A DNA stretch of 46,702 bases, from the NCBI GenBank assembly GCA_011174815.1, contig DUFF01000083.1, forward strand, positions 1-46,702, read 5' to 3'. Each line of letters opens with the position of its first letter. Within the stretch, counting starts at the first letter, position 1. A program made the position numbers and the translations under genes. Shown here piece after piece: positions 33,302 through 42,480 of this stretch. This stretch comes from Dehalococcoidia bacterium (GTDB lineage: Bacteria > Chloroflexota > Dehalococcoidia > Dehalococcoidales > RBG-16-60-22). The notes below the pieces were generated by a model, which was given only the letters and a program-made list of their open reading frames with translations, made no database searches and had not been told where the DNA came from.

Positions 33302-35026
33302 TTAGATATTGCTCACCTTCAGTCTCTTGGAATCGGAAATGGCCTTTATCGGTTGCTTGGGCTCCTCAATACTCTCGGCAACGGTTGCCCCGGGCGGGAT
33401 CATGGGATAAACGTTCTCTTCCGGCTCCACCATGAAGTCGATGAGGAACGGCCCCTGGTACGCCATCGCCTGCTCAATCGCCGGTATTACCTCTTCTTTG
33501 TGCTTGACCCGTAACGCGGATATGCAGTACCCCTCTGCAACCTTGACAAAGTCCGGGCAGGATATCGGTGTGGCGACGTACCGCCCTTTATAAAACAACT
33601 GCTGCCACTGCCTTACCATACCGAGATAGCCATTATTGATAATGGCTATCTTGACCGGTGCCTGCTCCTGAGCGATGGAGCCGAGCTCCTGTATGGTCAT
33701 CTGGAAACCGCCATCGCCATCAATGCACCACACCGGCGCATCAGGGCAGCCAATTTGCGCACCGAAAGCCGCCGGCAGACCAAACCCCATAGCCCCGAGA
33801 CCTCCGGAAGATATCAGTGTATTGGGTTTATTGAACCAGTAGTGCTGCGCCGCCCACATCTGGTGCTGCCCAACTCCAGTTACAATAATCGCTTGGCCTT
33901 TGGTTATTTCATATATCTGCCGAACCACATACTGAGGCAGGAGTCCATCATCATCCCGGATATCGATTGACGGGTGTTCCCTCCGCCAGTCATCCACCTG
34001 ACCTATCCAGTCAAGATGGTCAACTGGGGCTATCTGTTTGTTCAATGCCTGTAAAACCATCTTGACGTCGCCTACGATAGGCACGTCCACGCGGACGTTC
34101 TTGCCGATTTCCGCCGGGTCAATATCAATGTGAACGATGTGGGCATGGGGAGCAAAAGCACTGATCTTGCCCGTTACCCGGTCATCAAATCTCATACCGA
34201 TGGCGATGAGCACGTCAGCATTCTCGATGGCGTAATTCGCGTAGACCATTCCGTGCATGCCCACCATACCGTAGCTGAGGGCATGTTCTTCCGGGAAGCA
34301 GCCAATGCCCAACAAGGTAGTCACCACCGGTATCTGTGCCATTTCCGCAAGGTGCTTCAATTCACCGTAAGCTTTCGAGATATTGACCCCCCGGCCGGCA
34401 ATGATAACGGGATGCCTGGCTTCATTTATCATCTTGGCAGCTTTTTTGATTTGCGCGGGATGACCCTGAAGCGTCGGCCTGTAGCCGGGTAAATCCACCC
34501 TGTCCGGGTAACTGAAATCAGCCTGCTCCAAGAATACGTCGCGAGGTATATCGATTAATATCGGCCCTGGGCGTCCGGTACGGGCCAAATGAAAGGCCTG
34601 CTTGATTACCACCGCCAAGTCATTTACGTCCATAACCAGGTAGTTATGTTTGGTAACAGGCAATGTTATACCGGTAATGTCTGTTTCCTGAAAGGCATCA
34701 CGCCCGATGAAGTCCCTCCGCACCTGGCCGGTTACCGCAATTACCGGCACCGAATCAAGAAAAGCATTGGCAATGCCGGTAACAAGGTTGGTCGCTCCGG
34801 GCCCGGAGGTGGCAAAACATACCCCCACCTTTCCCGTCGCCCGTGCATAGCCATCGGCGGCGTGGGCGGCACCCTGCTCGTGGCGCACCAGAATATGCCG
34901 GAGCTGTGGATACTGCGGCAGGGTGTCATAAAGCGGAATGACCGCCCCGCCGGGGAAACCAAAAATAATATCCACTCCTTCTTTTACTAAGCCTTCGCAT
35001 AGAATCTGTGCCCCTGTCAGTTTCAT
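33302..35026 (-). CDS. ilvB: Acetolactate synthase large subunit
   Basis: 574 residues, ThDP/FAD enzyme making 2-acetolactate or 2-aceto-2-hydroxybutyrate. Seen: FGFPGGAVIPLYD, catalytic E50 in VRHEQGAAHAADGYAR, TSGPGATNLVTGIA, and the ThDP/Mg motif DGDGGFQMT...NNGYLGMVRQWQ. Length normal. 12 bp after ilvD and followed by two regulatory-subunit genes. Confidence 0.97.
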   Translation of the reverse strand: MKLTGAQILCEGLVKEGVDIIFGFPGGAVIPLYDTLPQYPQLRHILVRHEQGAAHAADGYARATGKVGVCFATSGPGATNLVTGIANAFLDSVPVIAVTGQVRRDFIGRDAFQETDITGITLPVTKHNYLVMDVNDLAVVIKQAFHLARTGRPGPILIDIPRDVFLEQADFSYPDRVDLPGYRPTLQGHPAQIKKAAKMINEARHPVIIAGRGVNISKAYGELKHLAEMAQIPVVTTLLGIGCFPEEHALSYGMVGMHGMVYANYAIENADVLIAIGMRFDDRVTGKISAFAPHAHIVHIDIDPAEIGKNVRVDVPIVGDVKMVLQALNKQIAPVDHLDWIGQVDDWRREHPSIDIRDDDGLLPQYVVRQIYEITKGQAIIVTGVGQHQMWAAQHYWFNKPNTLISSGGLGAMGFGLPAAFGAQIGCPDAPVWCIDGDGGFQMTIQELGSIAQEQAPVKIAIINNGYLGMVRQWQQLFYKGRYVATPISCPDFVKVAEGYCISALRVKHKEEVIPAIEQAMAYQGPFLIDFMVEPEENVYPMIPPGATVAESIEEPKQPIKAISDSKRLKVSNI

Positions 35027-35038
35027 GGCAAGCCTCCT

Positions 35039-36715
35039 CTAACCGCCAAATACCGCTCCGGTACTCGCTGAACATACCTTCTCGGCATAATACTTGAGAT
35101 AACCGGACTTTACTTTCGGTTCAAACTCCGGCAATTGCGCCAGGCGACGTTTTATCTCTTCATCCGTGAGCTCCACCTCCAGCTTGTAATTGGGAATATC
35201 GATAACAATAGTATCACCATCCTGTAAAGCGGCAATCGGGCCCTGGCTCGCCGCCTCAGGAGAAACGTGGCCGATGGCAGCACCGCGGGAACCGCCGGAA
35301 AAACGCCCGTCAGTGATAAGAGCCACCTTGTTATCTATTCCGAGACCGCTTAATAAAGAGGTGGGAGTGAGCATCTCCCTCATTCCCGGACCACCTTTTG
35401 GCCCTTCGTAACGGATGACGACCACATCGCCCTCCTTGATACCGCCGCTCATAATGGCCTTGGTGGCCTCCTCCTCCGATTCGAATATCCGGGCCGGACC
35501 GCGGTGCGACAGCATCTCCGGAGCCACCGCCGAGCGCCGCACCACGGCACCATCCGGAGCCAGGTTGCCAAACAGCATCGATAGCCCGCCGCTTTGGGCA
35601 AAGGCATCGTCAGCCGGCCGTATTACCGCCCTGTCCAGAACCCGGCTGCTGGCGATATTATCGGCCAGTGTTCCGCCGGTAGCGGTTTTCAGATTCAGTT
35701 TCAAAAGGCCTTTTATTTCACTCATCACCGCCGATATGCCGCCGGCACGGTCCAGGTCTTCAATGTGATATTTGGTTTTGGCATCTATATAGGCCGGTGA
35801 CAGCTTGCAGAGACACGGCGTCTTCTGGCTTATCTCATTGACCAGCGACAGGGGAAAGGCAACGCCTGCCTCGTGGGCAATGGCCATCAGATGCAGCACC
35901 GAGTTGGTGCTGGCGCCGAGTGCCATATCGACGGTTAAAGCATTATAAATGGACTCTTTATTGATGAAATCACGGGGCCGGACGTTATCTTTCAGTAGCC
36001 TCATCACGGCACGCCCAGCATTCCTAGCCAGGCCACGACGCCTAGCGTCAACCGCCGGGATAGTGCCATTGCCCGGCAACCCTATCCCCATAACTTCAAT
36101 CAGGCAGTTCATGGTATTGGCGGTGAACATACCGGAGCAGCTACCGCAGCCCGGACAAGCGACCTGCTCCATCTGCTCCAGCTCCTCCTGGCTCATCTTG
36201 CCGCTGAGAACCGCTCCCACCCCCTCAAAGACCGAGATGAGGTCAACCTTCGGGCCATCATTGCCGAACTTGCTCGCCAGCATGGGGCCGCCGCTGATGA
36301 AGATAGACGGGATGTTCAACCTCGCCGCCGCCATGAGCATCCCGGGGACAATCTTGTCACAGTTGGGAATGAAAACAAGTGCATCAAAGGCGTGTGCCTC
36401 GGCTACCGCCTCCGCGGAATCGGCAATCAACTCCCGGCTGGGCAGGCTGTATTTCATGCCGGGATGGTTCATGACAATGCCATCACACACCGCAATGGTA
36501 TTGACCTCAAAGGGGACACCGCCCCCCTCCCGTACACCCGCCTTCACCGCCTGCGCAATATCACGCAGGTGTATGTGCCCAGGAACAATCTCGCTGTAGC
36601 TGTTGATAATGCCCACAAACGGCTTGCTCATTTCCGAGCGATTGCAGCCCAGAGCATACAGCAGAGACCGGTGTGGCGCCCTTTCTATCCCCTTTTTGAC
36701 AACGTCACTTTTCAT
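35039..36715 (-). CDS. ilvD: Dihydroxy-acid dehydratase
   Basis: 558 residues from ATG 36715, the usual family length; the open frame extends further upstream but that part is non-conserved leader. Iron-sulfur cysteines are in [11 protein letters not shown] and [20 protein letters not shown] (in part). It converts dihydroxyisovalerate and dihydroxymethylvalerate to 2-oxoacids. First gene of the ilv-leu operon; the enzyme is typically oxygen-sensitive. Confidence 0.96.
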   Translation of the reverse strand: MKSDVVKKGIERAPHRSLLYALGCNRSEMSKPFVGIINSYSEIVPGHIHLRDIAQAVKAGVREGGGVPFEVNTIAVCDGIVMNHPGMKYSLPSRELIADSAEAVAEAHAFDALVFIPNCDKIVPGMLMAAARLNIPSIFISGGPMLASKFGNDGPKVDLISVFEGVGAVLSGKMSQEELEQMEQVACPGCGSCSGMFTANTMNCLIEVMGIGLPGNGTIPAVDARRRGLARNAGRAVMRLLKDNVRPRDFINKESIYNALTVDMALGASTNSVLHLMAIAHEAGVAFPLSLVNEISQKTPCLCKLSPAYIDAKTKYHIEDLDRAGGISAVMSEIKGLLKLNLKTATGGTLADNIASSRVLDRAVIRPADDAFAQSGGLSMLFGNLAPDGAVVRRSAVAPEMLSHRGPARIFESEEEATKAIMSGGIKEGDVVVIRYEGPKGGPGMREMLTPTSLLSGLGIDNKVALITDGRFSGGSRGAAIGHVSPEAASQGPIAALQDGDTIVIDIPNYKLEVELTDEEIKRRLAQLPEFEPKVKSGYLKYYAEKVCSASTGAVFGG

Positions 36716-36809
36716 ATCCGATTCCCCATTATTAGATTGATTAAAAAAATAAAGGCCACATATGTACGGACCAAAGACACGGAGAAAAAACCGCTGCAGC
36801 CCGTACCAC

Positions 36810-36839
36810 AAAATAGCATAGAATAATTTAAATTGTCAA
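36810..36839 (-). promoter_or_regulatory. Promoter of the ilv-leu operon
   Basis: Minus-strand TTGACA (36839-36834), 18 bp spacer, TATTTT (36815-36810), giving a leader of about 88 nt. The leader contains a GTACGG/CCGTAC inverted repeat and a T-rich run, but no convincing T-box or Leu/Val/Ile attenuator. Confidence 0.5.
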
Positions 36840-36858
36840 ACTGGCGAACTGTGTCCGG

Positions 36859-37530
36859 TTACTTCTGCCCTGAGCCAGGGTCTTGAATCGCCCGCAGCAC
36901 CTGCCGTATCTCCAGCCAGCTGACCAGCCCCTGTCTCAGAAGCTGCGGTGGGCTGACGGTCAAATCAACGATTGTGGAGAGCCCGCGCGATGGTATTGCG
37001 CCCTGGTCCAGAATCAGAGAGACCTGCTCCACTGCCTCTCCAAGCAGTTTCATCACTTCCGGCACAGAGTACGGCGTCGGCTGCCCGCTGGCATTGGCGC
37101 TCGTGGCCGTAATGGGCAGGTCGGCTATAGCAGTCAAGTCCAGTATCACCCGGTTATCGGGGATTCTGATGCCAACGGTATCCCTCCCGGCAACCAGCAA
37201 TGATGGAATGCCCTCTTTTCTGGTCAGTACCAGCGTTAGAGCACCGGGCAGGAAACTGTGCGCCAGTTGCTCTGCTTCCGGGATGACGTGGGCATACCTC
37301 CCGGCCATTTCCAGCGAGTTGACCGCTATGTGTATCGGATTGGAGTAAGCGCGTCCCTTCAGGTTGAAGACCTTGACAATAGCTTTGGCATCAAGGGCAT
37401 TGGCTGCCAGTGCATACCCGGTATCGGTGGGGCATACGATGACAGCACCCTTGCGGATAAGACGCGCTGCCCTTCTGAGCAACTGCACCGATGGTTTCCC
37501 GGGATTTACTTTTTTAACCTCAACCCGCAT
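36859..37530 (-). CDS. tsaC: Threonylcarbamoyl-AMP synthase (Sua5/YrdC type)
   Basis: 223 residues from ATG 37530, whose first bases overlap tsaD by 11 nt and which has GAGG six bases upstream. Earlier in-frame ATGs lie inside tsaD and are unlikely. It makes threonylcarbamoyl-AMP from threonine, bicarbonate and ATP. Seen: VCPTDTGYALAANA, the NLKGR basic motif, PGALTLVL and TSANASGQPTP. It is the short YrdC form without the Sua5 C-terminal domain. Last gene of the t6A operon. Confidence 0.93.
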   Translation of the reverse strand: MRVEVKKVNPGKPSVQLLRRAARLIRKGAVIVCPTDTGYALAANALDAKAIVKVFNLKGRAYSNPIHIAVNSLEMAGRYAHVIPEAEQLAHSFLPGALTLVLTRKEGIPSLLVAGRDTVGIRIPDNRVILDLTAIADLPITATSANASGQPTPYSVPEVMKLLGEAVEQVSLILDQGAIPSRGLSTIVDLTVSPPQLLRQGLVSWLEIRQVLRAIQDPGSGQK

Positions 37531-38539
37531 GCTGCACCTCAAGCGGCACATTCGGAATGACATCAAGCGACAGGTCATCGGCATAGCCGCGCCTCAGCCT
37601 GGCATGGCCGGCCGCGGCAATCATGGCCGCGTTATCTGTGCACAGCGAGAGAGCGGGAAAGTACACTTTGATACTCTCTCTGTCACCGGTATCGGTGAAC
37701 ACTTCTCTCAACCGCCGGTTGGCCGAGACGCCGCCGGTAACGCTGATGGCAGATACCCCGCTTTCCCTGGCCGCCCGCAACGTCTTGGCTACCAGCACCT
37801 CCACCACTGCTTCCTGAAAGCTGGCCGCGATATCCTCAAAAGGCAGTTTTTCACCGCCGGCAAGCTGGTGCTTGAAGGCATTGATGATGGCCGTCTTCAA
37901 GCCGCTGAAGCTGAAATAAAATGATTTGGCCTTCAGTAAGGGGCGGGGGAAAGCAAAGGCCTTCCGGTTGCCTTTTGTGGCCAGGCGGTCAATGGCCGGA
38001 CCGCCGGGGAAGCCGAGGCCGAGGAACTTGGCAATCTTGTCAAAAGCCTCACCGGCGGCATCATCAACCGTCCCACCGAGTTTCTCATACCGGCAGTGGT
38101 CTCTGACGTACACCAGCAGGGTATGTCCGCCGGACACCGTCAGGCAGACGTGGGGCAATGGTATTTCCGGATTGCTCAGCAGGTTGGCAAATATGTGCCC
38201 CTCGATGTGGTGCACCCCGACCAGCGGCACCCGCAAAGCATAGCTGAGCGTCTTGGCCGCCGCCACCCCGACAAGCAGGGACCCAACCAGCCCCTGTTTG
38301 GCCGTCACTGCTACTGCCTGCACATCAGACAGGCTTTTCCCTCCCGCATCAAGCGCCTCATTGATGACGTAGCCGATGAGCTCGGTATGCCGCCGCGCTG
38401 CAATCTCCGGTACCACGCCGCCGTATTTACGGTGCAGGTCAAGCTGATTGGCGATGATATTGGATAGCACCGTCCGGCCGTCAGCTACCAGCGCCGCCGC
38501 CGTTTCATCACAGGAAGTCTCGATACCCAATACCAGCAT
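37520..38539 (-). CDS. tsaD: tRNA N6-adenosine threonylcarbamoyltransferase
   Basis: 339 residues from ATG 38539 (a GTG nine bases earlier is possible). ASKHA-fold enzyme that transfers the threonylcarbamoyl group to A37 of ANN-decoding tRNAs. Seen: LGIETSCDETAAALV, the metal-binding HHIEGH, TVSGGHTLLVYV and SVTGGVSANRRLR. Directly after tsaB, which it needs as partner. Confidence 0.97.
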   Translation of the reverse strand: MLVLGIETSCDETAAALVADGRTVLSNIIANQLDLHRKYGGVVPEIAARRHTELIGYVINEALDAGGKSLSDVQAVAVTAKQGLVGSLLVGVAAAKTLSYALRVPLVGVHHIEGHIFANLLSNPEIPLPHVCLTVSGGHTLLVYVRDHCRYEKLGGTVDDAAGEAFDKIAKFLGLGFPGGPAIDRLATKGNRKAFAFPRPLLKAKSFYFSFSGLKTAIINAFKHQLAGGEKLPFEDIAASFQEAVVEVLVAKTLRAARESGVSAISVTGGVSANRRLREVFTDTGDRESIKVYFPALSLCTDNAAMIAAAGHARLRRGYADDLSLDVIPNVPLEVQHAG

Positions 38540-38548
38540 CCCGGTCAC

Positions 38549-39256
38549 CTAAGGCACTGCCTGAGCACGCCTTTTGTATTTATTGATAAAAGCCCGCGCC
38601 GTTGACTCTTTCAGGTATAGAGGTGCCAGCGCCAGCGTATCATCATTCTCTCCGCTTTCCAGACGGGTCGCTGCCAGCAACGCCACCACCGCCCCACCGG
38701 GCGCAGTCTCCAGCGCTTCAACAGCATCCGATTTGAGCAGCTGGCCTAGCACACTCAGGTACTTCTGCGCATCGGTGGCCACCAGTGTTATCGGCTCCTT
38801 TACCAGCTCAGCCAGACCGGGGAGGTCGCCGACATAATAATCGCTTACCTGATGAATACCGTTATGGCCACTCCGGTATAACGCCGCATATATCGTCTCT
38901 CTGGCACCGGCGTCAACGATCGCGCAGATGAGCCTCTGACAATCGCGAGCGCAAAAGGCAAGCGCTTCCAGGGTGGAGATACCCTTGACCGGCTTGCCCG
39001 TACAATAGGCCAGCATCTTGCCCACGGTCACCCCGATTCTTATGCCCGTCCATGAGCCCGGCCCCAGGCCCACACCGAATCCTCCGATATCTTCAAGGCC
39101 GAGGTTGTTCTCCCCGAGCACGCTATCTATATTGAGCATTATCCTGGCCAGCGACTCGTTTCGAGTCTGGAAAGCAAAATCGGCGAGAACGCGCTCACCA
39201 TCGACCACACCGATGGCGTTGGCGTAACCGGATGTATCAATGCCCAATACCAGCAT
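38549..39256 (-). CDS. tsaB: t6A complex scaffold TsaB
   Basis: 235 residues, a catalytically silent ASKHA paralogue of TsaD that forms the TsaB-TsaD dimer. Seen: LGIDTSGYANAIGVV and GLGPGSWTGIRIGV. Its ATG shares one base with the tsaE stop. The C-terminal third is more divergent, as usual for TsaB. Confidence 0.94.
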   Translation of the reverse strand: MLVLGIDTSGYANAIGVVDGERVLADFAFQTRNESLARIMLNIDSVLGENNLGLEDIGGFGVGLGPGSWTGIRIGVTVGKMLAYCTGKPVKGISTLEALAFCARDCQRLICAIVDAGARETIYAALYRSGHNGIHQVSDYYVGDLPGLAELVKEPITLVATDAQKYLSVLGQLLKSDAVEALETAPGGAVVALLAATRLESGENDDTLALAPLYLKESTARAFINKYKRRAQAVP

Positions 39257-39744
39257 CAGTCATCAAGCCCCCTGATAAGCGCTCCCGCCCTCTCCCCGAA
39301 ACCAGTAAGCTCCAGCCGGCGTCTCTGCGGAGCGAGCACCTCAAACTGCACCTGCAGATAATCTTCCGGCAGGATAGATAATACTTTCTCCGCCCACTCC
39401 AGCACGATGACCCCGTCCTCCCGGGCTAGATAATCAAGCATCCCGATTTCAAATCCATCTTCAATATCGTCGATTCGGTACAGGTCAACGTGAAAAACGG
39501 GAAGTCGCCCCCGGTACTCGTTGACAAAGGCAAAGGTGGGGCTGCTGACCTCCTTTTCCGGAATACCCAGGCCGGTACACAGACCACGGGTGAAAAGCGT
39601 TTTGCCACAACCAAGCTCACCGACCAGGGCGATAACACCACCATCAGTCATTTTTTCGCCCAATCGTCTGCCTAAACGCAGCGTAGCTGCCGGGCTATTA
39701 CTCAAAAAAACGTACGTCGATGCGATGGTTTTCGAAGTTGACAT
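39256..39744 (-). CDS. tsaE: t6A complex ATPase TsaE
   Basis: 162 residues from ATG 39744. P-loop ATPase that resets the TsaB-TsaD complex. Walker A GELGCGKT, SSPTFAFVNEY, VDLYRIDD and VLEWAEK are present. ATG 39765 would add seven residues, but it is only about 7 nt from the predicted transcription start and its AAGGGG is one base away, so the later start is preferred. First gene of tsaEBDC. Confidence 0.93.
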   Translation of the reverse strand: MSTSKTIASTYVFLSNSPAATLRLGRRLGEKMTDGGVIALVGELGCGKTLFTRGLCTGLGIPEKEVSSPTFAFVNEYRGRLPVFHVDLYRIDDIEDGFEIGMLDYLAREDGVIVLEWAEKVLSILPEDYLQVQFEVLAPQRRRLELTGFGERAGALIRGLDD

Positions 39745-39778
39745 TCTCTGATAGTAGCTGGTCATTCCCCTTGACGGT

Positions 39779-39807
39779 AGTATATCACAATGTCAACTTA
39801 TCGTCAG
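39779..39807 (-). promoter_or_regulatory. Promoter of the tsaEBDC operon
   Basis: Minus-strand CTGACG (39807-39802), 17 bp spacer, TATACT (39784-39779). Start near 39772, about 28 nt before ATG 39744. Confidence 0.45.
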
Positions 39808-39902
39808 CGATGGATATTTAAGGTTTTATTTGCATTTAGTTGGTGTGCTATGACAAATAAATGGTATCCTCTACTTAAACAAATAGTAGGGGGATTAAAT
39901 AA

Positions 39903-40319
39903 ATGGCTACTATTAAATCAGCTTGTAAGAGATTGTGGGTGTGGCTTACCACAAACACCTATAAGCCACCACCAGATACAGTTGGTCAAAGGCGAGCTAA
40001 AATGATACTTCAAGGAATAGCAAACTTAATGATTGCACTTTTAGGCATTTGGTTAGCGTGGGTGGAATTTGGCTCTGTTATCTTTAGAGCGAATCTATTT
40101 TGGTTAATAGTAGGAGTATGGGTTTACTTAAGTTTTGCAATGTTCTTGTCCCGATGGGATGAGGCTGCAAAGAAAACGACGAGTGATAAGGTGGATGATT
40201 TAGATGCGAAGTTAGATGGTTTAGGCACAAAGTTTGATGACCTAGTTAAAGAAATGAGGGGATTACGAGCGGATTTAACAAATAGGGGGGATAATAATGG
40301 AATTAATAAAAACAAATGA
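39903..40319 (+). CDS. Small two-TM protein with coiled-coil tail
   Basis: 138 residues, not recognised. Two TM helices at about 34-56 and 60-82, then a cytosolic coiled coil at about 88-130 (DKVDDLDAKLDGLGTKFDDL in part). AT-rich, unlike the tsa genes beside it. AGGGGG precedes the ATG. Its 3' end overlaps the transposase gene by 23 bp and contains that gene's ribosome-binding site, so the two are translationally linked. Role unknown. Confidence 0.6.
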   Translation: MATIKSACKRLWVWLTTNTYKPPPDTVGQRRAKMILQGIANLMIALLGIWLAWVEFGSVIFRANLFWLIVGVWVYLSFAMFLSRWDEAAKKTTSDKVDDLDAKLDGLGTKFDDLVKEMRGLRADLTNRGDNNGINKNK

Positions 40320-41283
40320 GATACCAGTCTGCAAACTCTGCCAATCGGATGATGTAATCAAGTACGGCAAGTATAAAGGCGTTCAGCGTTATTTCTGCCG
40401 AACCTGTAAGTCTAAATTCAAGGCTGATGATACCTTATTCCATATGAAAACCCCCGCCAATCAGGTATCATCGGCACTCAATATGTATTACGAGGGTATG
40501 AGTATCAAGGCTATCAGCCGTAATCTGAAGCAGGAATACGGCAATATGCCCTCAACCGCCACGATTTATGAATGGATACAGAAATACACTCAATACGCCG
40601 CTGATAGCATAGAAGGTTACAAGCCAAAACAAGTTGGTAATACGTGGATAGCAGATGAAACGGTTATTGAGATAGATGGTCAGAATGTTTGGCTATTCGA
40701 TTTGATAGATGATAAAACTCGATACCTCTTGAGCACACGGATTTCAAGAAGCCGTACTACCAAAGATGCTCAGATACTTTACGACAGAGCCGTAAAGACT
40801 GCTGGCAAAGAGCCTGATAAGATTATTACTGATAAGCTAGCATCATACCTAGATGTACGTTACGGCAAAGCTACTGAGCATATTCAAGGCAAGCCATTTG
40901 CGCTCGAAAACAATACCCAGATGATAGAGCGTTTTCACGAAACCTTGAAACAGCGCACGAAGGTAATGCGGGGATTAAAGAACATAGAGTCAGCGCACGA
41001 CTTCATTAACGGCTGGCTAGTTCACTATAATTACCTTCGCCCACATACTGCGCTAAATGATAAGACGCCTGCAGAAGTGGCGGGGATAGAATTCCCCTAT
41101 AAGAACTGGGCTGATATTACACGGCATAAGCCTTCAAAGCCTATCATAATTGAACATAAACCTAGAGGCTCTTTGAGAGTAGAACCAACACAGATAGGCA
41201 GGCCACATAAGCTAACCCGTATGCCACGAATAGATTTTAGCCGTAGTAATGTTAAAGATAAGTTTACAGGTAGAAGGCTATGA
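40297..41283 (+). CDS. DDE transposase with N-terminal zinc ribbon
   Basis: 328 residues. Zinc ribbon C12/C15/C34/C37 (CKLC...FCRTC), a helix-turn-helix at about 65-95 (GMSIKAISRNLKQEYG), then an rve-type RNase H fold with the catalytic triad D120 (WIADETVIEIDG), D179 (IITDKLAS) and E211 (MIERFHETLKQR). The HYNYLRPHTALNDKTPAEVAG (in part) segment is typical. It looks intact, with a basic C-terminal extension. I found no clear terminal inverted repeats or target duplications, and it is overlapped at both ends by membrane-protein genes. IS family not assigned. Confidence 0.88.
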   Translation: MELIKTNEIPVCKLCQSDDVIKYGKYKGVQRYFCRTCKSKFKADDTLFHMKTPANQVSSALNMYYEGMSIKAISRNLKQEYGNMPSTATIYEWIQKYTQYAADSIEGYKPKQVGNTWIADETVIEIDGQNVWLFDLIDDKTRYLLSTRISRSRTTKDAQILYDRAVKTAGKEPDKIITDKLASYLDVRYGKATEHIQGKPFALENNTQMIERFHETLKQRTKVMRGLKNIESAHDFINGWLVHYNYLRPHTALNDKTPAEVAGIEFPYKNWADITRHKPSKPIIIEHKPRGSLRVEPTQIGRPHKLTRMPRIDFSRSNVKDKFTGRRL

Positions 41284-41768
41284 TAATGGTTGTGGACAGA
41301 ATTATCATACCGATAGCGATAATAATAGTAGGAGGAATATTAGCTTGGTATTTGATTGTCCCTCTTATGCTTTATATATTGGACACTATTGCTTTTCTGA
41401 TTGCTAAGATACTAACCAAACTATTTCCGAGAAATGTGAATATGCCTAACAATCCAAATCAAAGTACTATACAAAGCGGAAGCAGAACTTATAATCCAAA
41501 CCCAATACAATATCTCTTGCACAATTATCCACATATCCCAAAAGGCTTTGCTAACAACGCAAAGAATAGTAGCAAAAACCCATTCCCAGAGGATAACTTT
41601 GATATGCCCTATGACCCAGTCGTTAAAAATGCTAACGGCTGTTCTCTTAAGCCGCATCATAACAAGAGTATTATATCAAGGAAGCAACCAAATGCAAATA
41701 AAACCATATTTAAGGCAAAAGGCTATATGATTACCCGTGGTGCGGAACACGATCACGATGGGCTCTAA
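41280..41768 (+). CDS. Small membrane protein overlapping the transposase
   Basis: 162 residues, not recognised. One or two TM helices within residues 5-50 (IIIPIAIIIVGGILAWYLIV in part), then a polar Asn/Pro/Lys-rich tail without recognisable domain, including HHNKS and a C-terminal HDHDG. Start overlaps the transposase stop by four bases (ATGA). The composition is AT-rich. It is either passenger cargo of the element or a partner of the two-TM protein on the other side. Confidence 0.5.
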   Translation: MIMVVDRIIIPIAIIIVGGILAWYLIVPLMLYILDTIAFLIAKILTKLFPRNVNMPNNPNQSTIQSGSRTYNPNPIQYLLHNYPHIPKGFANNAKNSSKNPFPEDNFDMPYDPVVKNANGCSLKPHHNKSIISRKQPNANKTIFKAKGYMITRGAEHDHDGL

Positions 41769-41788
41769 GACAACAGTGACACAATATT

Positions 41789-42241
41789 TCAAATCAGAGG
41801 AAGCAATAAATATACTATATAAGCAATGGCGAAAATGAATGCTGTTATTACCACCATTGCCGCGCAAACCCTCAGACGCATTTTAACCCTTAGAGAATCA
41901 TCCGGGTGATAGCGTATAATATAAAGAGGTTCTTTCCATCTTGATGCCCTTTTAATATATATATGGGAACCTTCTTCCAATCTTAATGGTAAAATTCCAA
42001 TAGAAATGGAGTTAAGTAATATCCGTATATGTGGACTAATATATATCTTGCCCGAACCTGCCTTACCGCTTGGTTGTAGTTTTACCGTTACCCAATGCTT
42101 AGCGTCTGCAGAGATATGCATATAGTCGCCCCATTCCAGGTTATCGGGCTTCGCTGCTTTATGGAGTCGCACTATCAATTTGTCATAGTCATCCACAGGC
42201 GCGTCTCTAACTCTTAGAAATTGCTGGCTCGGTTGCGGCAT
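41789..42241 (-). CDS. Putative beta-barrel domain with C-terminal TM anchor
   Basis: 150 residues. Residues about 8-100 read like a Cdc48-N / double-psi-type barrel: VRDAPVDDYDKLIVRLHKA (in part), LEWGDYMHISA, KIYISPHIR and LRLEEGSHIYI follow the spacing of that fold. A single TM helix at about 128-147 is followed by almost nothing, so it would be a tail-anchored protein. The assignment is from pattern only, no AAA domain is present, and I cannot name a function. It is convergent with the transposase-linked genes. Confidence 0.55.
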   Translation of the reverse strand: MPQPSQQFLRVRDAPVDDYDKLIVRLHKAAKPDNLEWGDYMHISADAKHWVTVKLQPSGKAGSGKIYISPHIRILLNSISIGILPLRLEEGSHIYIKRASRWKEPLYIIRYHPDDSLRVKMRLRVCAAMVVITAFIFAIAYIVYLLLPLI

Positions 42242-42397
42242 AACCCCTTTCCTTGTTCGTTAATGGCCATCATAGTAGCACCTTATTCTGTCTTTATCAA
42301 AGGTAAGACGCGCAAACATATTATGTATCTTATGTATCCTCCTTTTTGATTACCTCATACGCACTATTGCTGATTCTAAAATAGAACGGGCGCCAGC

Positions 42398-42419
42398 AAC
42401 CACCGCATAATTGGTGGTT
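42398..42419. repeat. Inverted repeat AACCACC-8-GGTGGTT
   Basis: Perfect 7 bp arms (42398-42404, 42413-42419) in the 239 bp gap between the barrel/TM gene and the stress-protein gene. It could end the leftward usp transcript as a hairpin, but no T-run follows. The rest of the gap shows no gene. Confidence 0.3.
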
Positions 42420-42480
42420 ACCAACACCCACTATCTATCATCCCGCTCCTAAAACTACGCGCTATCTTTATTTTTCAATA

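Noticed and set aside
36716..36811. Upstream extension of ilvD
   Set aside because: Non-conserved, overlaps the predicted promoter and start; the family begins at [16 protein letters not shown].
39790..40005. Frame of 71 codons before the two-TM gene
   Set aside because: Overlaps the better supported 39903 gene in another frame, with no domain or ribosome-binding site.
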